Source of the DNA: an uncultured Clostridium sp.
GTDB taxonomy: Bacteria; Bacillota; Clostridia; Lachnospirales; Lachnospiraceae
Assembly (NCBI GenBank): GCA_900541315.1
Contig: UQJF01000025.1
Location: 1-27,980 of the forward strand
Length of the DNA: 27,980 nt
Direction: 5' to 3'
Position numbers and translations under genes: made by a program
Shown here: positions 23,960-27,980 of the stretch, one piece after another
Layout of the letters: the number at the start of each line of letters is the position of its first letter
How positions within the stretch are numbered: the stretch's first letter is position 1
Notes under the pieces: model-generated
Databases searched by the model: none
What the model was told of the DNA's origin: nothing
Seen by the model: the letters and a program-made list of their open reading frames with translations, nothing else

Positions 23960-25915
23960 ATGTCAGATACAGAATATGGAGCAGCGCTAAAGCTGGGCAA
24001 AAAACAGTACCAGGATTCAGTGGCAAAAGGAGAATATCCTTATCTTCCGGTGTTGGATGAAGCCTTATCTTATACGGAAATCGTATCACAGGTGTCATTG
24101 GGGACGATGGATATACCATTGTCGAAGCTGGTGGGAACTAAGACAGCGGAACGGTCTATTTCTTTTGCAAATAATTTTATGCCGCTTCTCTCAGAACGTT
24201 CTGAGTTTGCTATTAAATGGCAGAACCTCTACAATTACCAGGTAGAAGACGGCATCAATGATCCTATAGTGGCATATGAGTTTATGAACCGTTTTTATGT
24301 CCAGGAGGGAAATAAAAGGGTCAGTGTCATGAAATATCTGGGGGCCTACAGCATTCCCGGAACAGTGATCCGTTTGATCCCGAAACGTACGGATGATTTG
24401 GAAAACAGGCTGTATTATGAATTTCTGGATTTTTATAAGGTTTCATCCAACTGTGATGTGTGGTTCAGCAAGGAAGGAAGATATAACGAACTTTTAAAGC
24501 TGATGGGATTGAAACCGGATCAGATATGGACGGAGGAAGAACGGATATATTTCCGCTCTGCTTATGGCCGTTTTGCAAAGGCTTTCCAGATGGCCCATGG
24601 AGACAGGCTGAAGCTTACAGAGGGAGATGCATTTTTAGTATATATTGAAGTTTACGGATATGATAATGTAAAGGGACAGACAGAACGGGAGATGTATCGT
24701 GCGCTGATGCGCATCTGGGAAGAGATCCAGCTGGCTAACAGGGGAAATAAGATTGAGCTGATCCAGGATCCTCAGGAAGTAGAAGAAGATAAAAAACCGG
24801 CTATTTTAAAATGGTTCCTTCCCCAGGAAGAGATCCCCAGTGGATTAAAAGTAGGCTTTATTTACGGAAGAACAGCGGAAACGTCCCGTTGGATCTACGG
24901 ACATGAGCTTGGAAGAATGTATCTGGAGCAGGTATTTCCCGGAAAACTGACGACTATGGTAGTGGATCATGTGGAGACAGAAGACGATGTGGCAGCGGCC
25001 ATCGAAAAGGAAGTAAAAGCAGGCTGCACCATTATTTTTACCATTACATCCAGAATGCTGAACCAGAGTGTACGTTCAGCGGCTTTTTATCCGGATATTA
25101 AATTTTATAACTGTTCTATTAATATGTCCTATTCTTCTGTGTGCAATTACTATGCAAGGATGTATGAAGCAAAATTCCTTATGGGAGCTATTGCAGCTGC
25201 ACTTTCAAGAGAAGACAAGCTGGGATATATAGCAGAACAGCCTACATATGGAATGTTAGCAGATATCAATGCATTTGCATTGGGGGCCAGAATGGTCAAT
25301 CCTTATGTAGAGGTTCATCTGGAATGGGCCAGAAGAAAGAAAGAGAAGCATACAGAGGACATTTTGCATGATAAAGGGATCAGATATATTTCCGGTCATG
25401 ACATGATCAATCCGGATCACCCGTCCAGAGAGTATGGTCTTTATCTGAAAAAAGAAGACGGGACTATTAAAAACCTTGCTATGCCGGTATGGCACTGGGG
25501 GAAGTTTTATGAACAGATCATCCGTCTCGCTTTTAAGAGCACAGAAGAGATTGAGTCCATGAAAGGGAAAAAGGCGGTTAACTACTGGTGGGGAATGTCA
25601 GCAGATGTGATCGATGTAATATGTTCTGAAAATATCCCGAATGGCACCAGAAGACTGATCGAATTTTTGAAAAACTCCATCCGAGCAGGAAGCTTCCATC
25701 CATTTGATGGCCTGATCTATGCACAGGATGGAAGTGCTAAATGCACCCAGGGAAAAAGCTTAAAGGCTGAGGAGATCATTACCATGAACTGGCTTGCCCA
25801 GAATGTGGTTGGCTATATTCCAGAGATTGAAGAGATGAATGAGCGTGCACAGGAACTGATGCAGCTTCAGGGAATCAAGACGGCCGGACAGGCAGAGACG
25901 GAGAATGATAAATGA
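23960..25915 (+). CDS. Cytoplasmic ParB-like/BMP-type ligand-binding fusion protein
   Basis: A 651-aa protein with no signal peptide. The N-terminal part (about 20-125) looks ParB/Srx-like: IPLSKLVGTKTAERSISFAN, then DGINDPIVAYEFMNRFYVQE, then GNKRVSVMKYLGA, which resembles the ParB nucleotide-binding core. A middle region (about 130-290) is unassigned. The C-terminal half (about 295-600) resembles the BMP/PnrA nucleoside-binding lipoprotein family (SGLKVGFIYGRTAETSRWIYG, SAAFYPDIKFYNCSINMSYS, EQPTYGMLADINAFALGARM). This fold is normally extracellular, so an intracellular sensor or nucleoside-binding enzyme is more likely here. Its stop overlaps the next start by 4 nt (ATGA), so the two products probably act together. 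Homologues of this layout occur in other Lachnospiraceae, as far as I recall, but the function is unknown. Confidence 0.75.
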   Translation: MSDTEYGAALKLGKKQYQDSVAKGEYPYLPVLDEALSYTEIVSQVSLGTMDIPLSKLVGTKTAERSISFANNFMPLLSERSEFAIKWQNLYNYQVEDGINDPIVAYEFMNRFYVQEGNKRVSVMKYLGAYSIPGTVIRLIPKRTDDLENRLYYEFLDFYKVSSNCDVWFSKEGRYNELLKLMGLKPDQIWTEEERIYFRSAYGRFAKAFQMAHGDRLKLTEGDAFLVYIEVYGYDNVKGQTEREMYRALMRIWEEIQLANRGNKIELIQDPQEVEEDKKPAILKWFLPQEEIPSGLKVGFIYGRTAETSRWIYGHELGRMYLEQVFPGKLTTMVVDHVETEDDVAAAIEKEVKAGCTIIFTITSRMLNQSVRSAAFYPDIKFYNCSINMSYSSVCNYYARMYEAKFLMGAIAAALSREDKLGYIAEQPTYGMLADINAFALGARMVNPYVEVHLEWARRKKEKHTEDILHDKGIRYISGHDMINPDHPSREYGLYLKKEDGTIKNLAMPVWHWGKFYEQIIRLAFKSTEEIESMKGKKAVNYWWGMSADVIDVICSENIPNGTRRLIEFLKNSIRAGSFHPFDGLIYAQDGSAKCTQGKSLKAEEIITMNWLAQNVVGYIPEIEEMNERAQELMQLQGIKTAGQAETENDK

Positions 25916-26553
25916 ATATAATGATATTTGCAGATCAGGAATCAAAGCTTTTATATGAGTATTATGATCCGGAACGGATGAAGGATATTGATCTGATCAT
26001 TTCTTGCGGTGATCTGCCTCCGGAATATCTTACATTTTTTGCTACATTGTGCCATGCCCCTCTTTTGTATGTAAAGGGCAATCATGACGGAAAATATGAG
26101 CAAAAACCGCCGGAAGGCTGTATCTGTATTGAAGATAATATTTATGTATACAAGGGTGTGCGTATTCTGGGGCTGGGAGGTTCCATGGAATATATACCAG
26201 GGGCATCAAACCAGTATACAGAATGGAGAATGAGGGCACGTATCCGGAAACTGCGGTGGAAATTGTGGTGGCATAAGGGATTTGATATACTTGTAACCCA
26301 TGCGCCGGCCTATAAGCTGAATGATATGGAAGATCTCCCACACCGGGGATTTAAGGCTTTTCTGAAACTGATGGATAAATATCATCCAAAATACTTTCTT
26401 CATGGCCATGTACATGCTAATTATGGGAAAGGTTTTAAACGTAAAGACGTGTATGGCACTACCAGGGTGATCAATGGATATGAGTTTTATGTGATCGAGT
26501 ATCCTGGGGAGCCGGTGGTGTCTGCTGAAAAAAAGGAAAATACAAGTGCATAA
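25912..26553 (+). CDS. Calcineurin-like metallophosphoesterase with altered first motif
   Basis: A 213-aa phosphoesterase, translationally coupled to the upstream BMP-domain gene by an ATGA overlap. Metal motifs seen: motif I D8-Q-E10 in place of the usual D-x-H, motif II GD (33-34, CGDL), motif III GNHD (56-59), motif IV H130 (VTHAP), and motif V GHVH (165-168). Only the first histidine is changed, to Glu, so a two-metal site could still form with altered metal preference. Likely hydrolyses a nucleotide or phosphodiester in the cytoplasm, and the partner's BMP-like domain suggests a nucleoside-related substrate. That link is inference. Confidence 0.85.
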   Translation: MNIMIFADQESKLLYEYYDPERMKDIDLIISCGDLPPEYLTFFATLCHAPLLYVKGNHDGKYEQKPPEGCICIEDNIYVYKGVRILGLGGSMEYIPGASNQYTEWRMRARIRKLRWKLWWHKGFDILVTHAPAYKLNDMEDLPHRGFKAFLKLMDKYHPKYFLHGHVHANYGKGFKRKDVYGTTRVINGYEFYVIEYPGEPVVSAEKKENTSA

Positions 26554-26571
26554 AATAAAAAGCAGAAAATG

Positions 26572-26592
26572 CGTTATAATTCAATTATAACG
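26572..26592. repeat. Perfect AT-rich palindrome
   Basis: CGTTATAATT, one C, then AATTATAACG: a 10-bp perfect inverted repeat with a 1-nt centre, directly before the terminator at 26593. It may add to the 3' structure or be a protein-binding site. Confidence 0.6.
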
Positions 26593-26636
26593 AAAATCCC
26601 CAGGCAAATCTGGAAATGGATTGTCTGGGGATTTTT
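26593..26636. terminator. Terminator shared by the phosphoesterase and cyclophilin genes
   Basis: AAAATCCCCAG (26593-26603) pairs with CTGGGGATTTT (26625-26635), with further pairing inside. It has a T-run on the plus side and TTTTCG on the minus side, so it can act in both directions between these convergent genes. Confidence 0.8.
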
Positions 26637-26654
26637 CAGTTTGCAGTAAAATAG

Positions 26655-27233
26655 TTACAGCCTGGGCCAGCATTTAGGCATTTTTGGGTTTTCCACCCGG
26701 ACTGGTTCGGGATAAGTCTCACCGTAAAGTTCTAATTCCACGGTTTCGATGACCTGTGGGTCTACAGGTTTATTTACTTCTACGCCTGGGATCGGGAAAT
26801 CCACAGGAACAGTCTTAAGGGCTGCGATCCGGCGGATCTCATCCATGCCGGAAATGACTTTCCCAAACACAGGATAGGTTCCCTTGTGGTCTGGACAGTC
26901 ACGCAGGGGGAAGAAAAATTCGCAGCTTGCCAGCCCTGCTTCACCGTATCCGCCCATGCAGACACAGCCTGGGTGGGAGTCAAGAGGTGTAATATCAGGA
27001 TGTAATGTAAATTCGTTAGGGATAAGATACTGAAGCTCTTTATGACCAAATGCAGTATAGCTTACATCCACCCAATTTCCCGGAACAATGCGTTCAATGG
27101 CGTGATGGTCTAAATATCCATGGGAAGCAGCATAGATAAAGCTGTTTACAGTATTTGGCGCTGCCTGGGGCAGCAGTTCTATTACAATATCTGCTCCATT
27201 TGCCATATGGAGCGTAGCCTTTGGGTTTGTCAT
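26655..27233 (-). CDS. Cyclophilin-like peptidyl-prolyl isomerase domain protein, divergent active site
   Basis: A 192-aa cytoplasmic protein of the cyclophilin fold (PPIase family). It has NTVNSFIYAASHGYLDHHAI, then ERIVPGNWVDV where canonical cyclophilins read HRVIPGFMIQGG, and TYPVFGKVISGMDEIRRI at the family's VFGKV position. The catalytic Arg is retained (ERIV), but the Phe and Gln that follow are replaced by Asn and Asp, so catalysis may be reduced or lost. The start is ATG 27233, 7 nt after GGAGG; the upstream extension to 27332 has no ribosome binding site and is rejected. Monocistronic. Confidence 0.85.
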   Translation of the reverse strand: MTNPKATLHMANGADIVIELLPQAAPNTVNSFIYAASHGYLDHHAIERIVPGNWVDVSYTAFGHKELQYLIPNEFTLHPDITPLDSHPGCVCMGGYGEAGLASCEFFFPLRDCPDHKGTYPVFGKVISGMDEIRRIAALKTVPVDFPIPGVEVNKPVDPQVIETVELELYGETYPEPVRVENPKMPKCWPRL

Positions 27234-27335
27234 GGCGTGTCCTCCTGAGATGAAATAGTGTATGCGTTCTGTTTTTACATTTACGAAACGATGTACCATG
27301 TAGATTTTACTTGAAAAGGGGAGGAAAATCAATGA

Positions 27336-27364
27336 TTGTAACTTGCAAATAGGTATAGTATACT
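27336..27364 (+). promoter_or_regulatory. Promoter of the small membrane protein gene
   Basis: TTGTAA (27336-27341), a 17-bp spacer and TATACT (27359-27364), about 54 bp upstream of the ATG at 27418. Confidence 0.55.
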
Positions 27365-27417
27365 TGCCAGTGGCATTTTATAGATTGATCGGCGAAACAG
27401 AAAAAGGAGAAATGATA

Positions 27418-27812
27418 ATGGAAACAAAGGAAAACAAGAAAAATTGGATCTTATCTGGTGTGATCCTGGTGCTGTTTGTGATCACACAGTATATGCTGCG
27501 GTCTGGAATATATTTGATGATAAATGGGAAGCAGCCGGTATCCTGTGGACATTATTTATCGGGGCCATGTCACGTATTATGATGGGATTTTCAGCAACAT
27601 TGTTTGGCTCCAGTTTCAGGACCTTTATGTATCAGCTGGTATTGATCGGCTGTGTAGATCTTTATATCCTGATCAGGATCCTGGGACGGATAAAAAATAA
27701 GGTTGCCAAAACAGGTATTCTTGCAGCATTGATAGTAATTGCATGTATTTCTTATTATAATAATTATCAGTGGCTGATCAGTTATTATCACTGGCTTATG
27801 ACTAGAAGATAG
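27418..27812 (+). pseudogene. Small hydrophobic membrane protein, apparently frameshifted
   Basis: Starting at ATG 27418 (8 nt after AAGGAG), the frame reads METKENKKNWILSGVILVLF and continues as a membrane segment to about residue 35, then runs into a stop near 27582. The adjacent frame (open 27444-27812) carries the rest: WEAAGILWTLFIGAMSRI, then further membrane segments ending in SYYHWLMTRR. Together they would make a protein of about 130 aa with three or four membrane helices. The switch is between about 27500 and 27525 and needs a -1 shift, as if one base were deleted. A sequencing error or programmed frameshift is also possible. Family not recognised. Confidence 0.55.
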
Positions 27813-27930
27813 ATGTAGAGAGTACATATTTTATAAAAGAATATTGGGATTTAGTTCAATAGGGTCCGAAAGGGCTCTTCCATGTATAAACGCATTCACG
27901 GTAATTTTGTCCATTTTGCTCCGCTGCCGA

Positions 27931-27978
27931 TTAGTCAGGTCTCCGGCAAACTCGCTCACTGCGTTCGCTCAAACAGTG
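27931..27978 (-). other. Possible 3' end of a gene or repeat element at the right edge
   Basis: The minus-strand frame reads HCLSERSERVCRRPD and stops at TAA (27931-27933). The DNA has a higher-GC, repeated look unlike the flanking sequence, and contains a mirror repeat (27947-27956 and 27965-27974). It may be the end of a repeated tail or intergenic element that continues beyond the window. Bases 27813-27930 show no supported gene. Confidence 0.25.
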
Positions 27979-27980
27979 CC

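Overview
The window looks like chromosomal DNA of an anaerobic Clostridia member, most likely Lachnospiraceae. This is inferred from Firmicutes-style AGGAGG ribosome binding sites, TTGACA/TATAAT promoters, a TM1266-type hydrogenase-associated regulator, and lipoproteins with Ala/Thr/Glu-rich linkers. No 16S or other marker gene is present, so genus is not assigned. There are no rRNAs, tRNAs, CRISPR arrays or complete insertion sequences.

Region A (1-9492) is an AT-richer catabolic island for what is probably an acid sugar or a similar polyhydroxy acid. A rightward Gfo/Idh/MocA oxidoreductase, apparently with an ATT start codon, converges on a leftward operon: TRAP binding protein, TRAP small permease, TRAP large permease, ribulose-phosphate-3-epimerase-like protein, SDR dehydrogenase. 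Divergent from that operon is a rightward operon: mandelate-racemase-type dehydratase, second SDR, xylose-isomerase-like TIM barrel. The divergent promoter region carries a recurring CCCATGT...TTGTC...GACTAATG element, but the island holds no regulator, kinase or aldolase. The island is bounded by two almost identical copies of the 3' end of a small gene (1-107 and 9386-9492), spaced 9385 bp apart, which suggests gain or mobility by recombination.

Region B (9700-10740) is a stand-alone AAA/ORC-like ATPase with a C-terminal winged-helix-like part, behind an AT-rich short-repeat tract.

Region C (10848-17446) is a leftward UgpB-like ABC uptake operon (binding protein, two permeases, MBL-fold hydrolase), divergent from an unusual 780-aa regulator. 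That regulator combines a LacI HTH, a type-1 periplasmic-binding-like sensor and a complete-looking ABC solute-binding-protein domain in one apparently cytoplasmic chain. A LacI-type operator overlaps the -35 of the ABC promoter.

Region D (17611-27812) is mostly housekeeping: a GT51 peptidoglycan transglycosylase, peptidyl-tRNA hydrolase and Mfd on the plus strand; a TM1266-like regulator and LUD-domain protein on the minus strand; a two-gene operon of a cytoplasmic ParB-like/BMP-domain fusion and a metallophosphoesterase; a divergent cyclophilin-like protein; and a small membrane protein that appears frameshifted. The most unusual items are the three-domain LacI-SBP regulator with slippage-prone tracts in its linker, the ParB-like/BMP fusion, the repeat-bounded acid-sugar island, and the ATT start.
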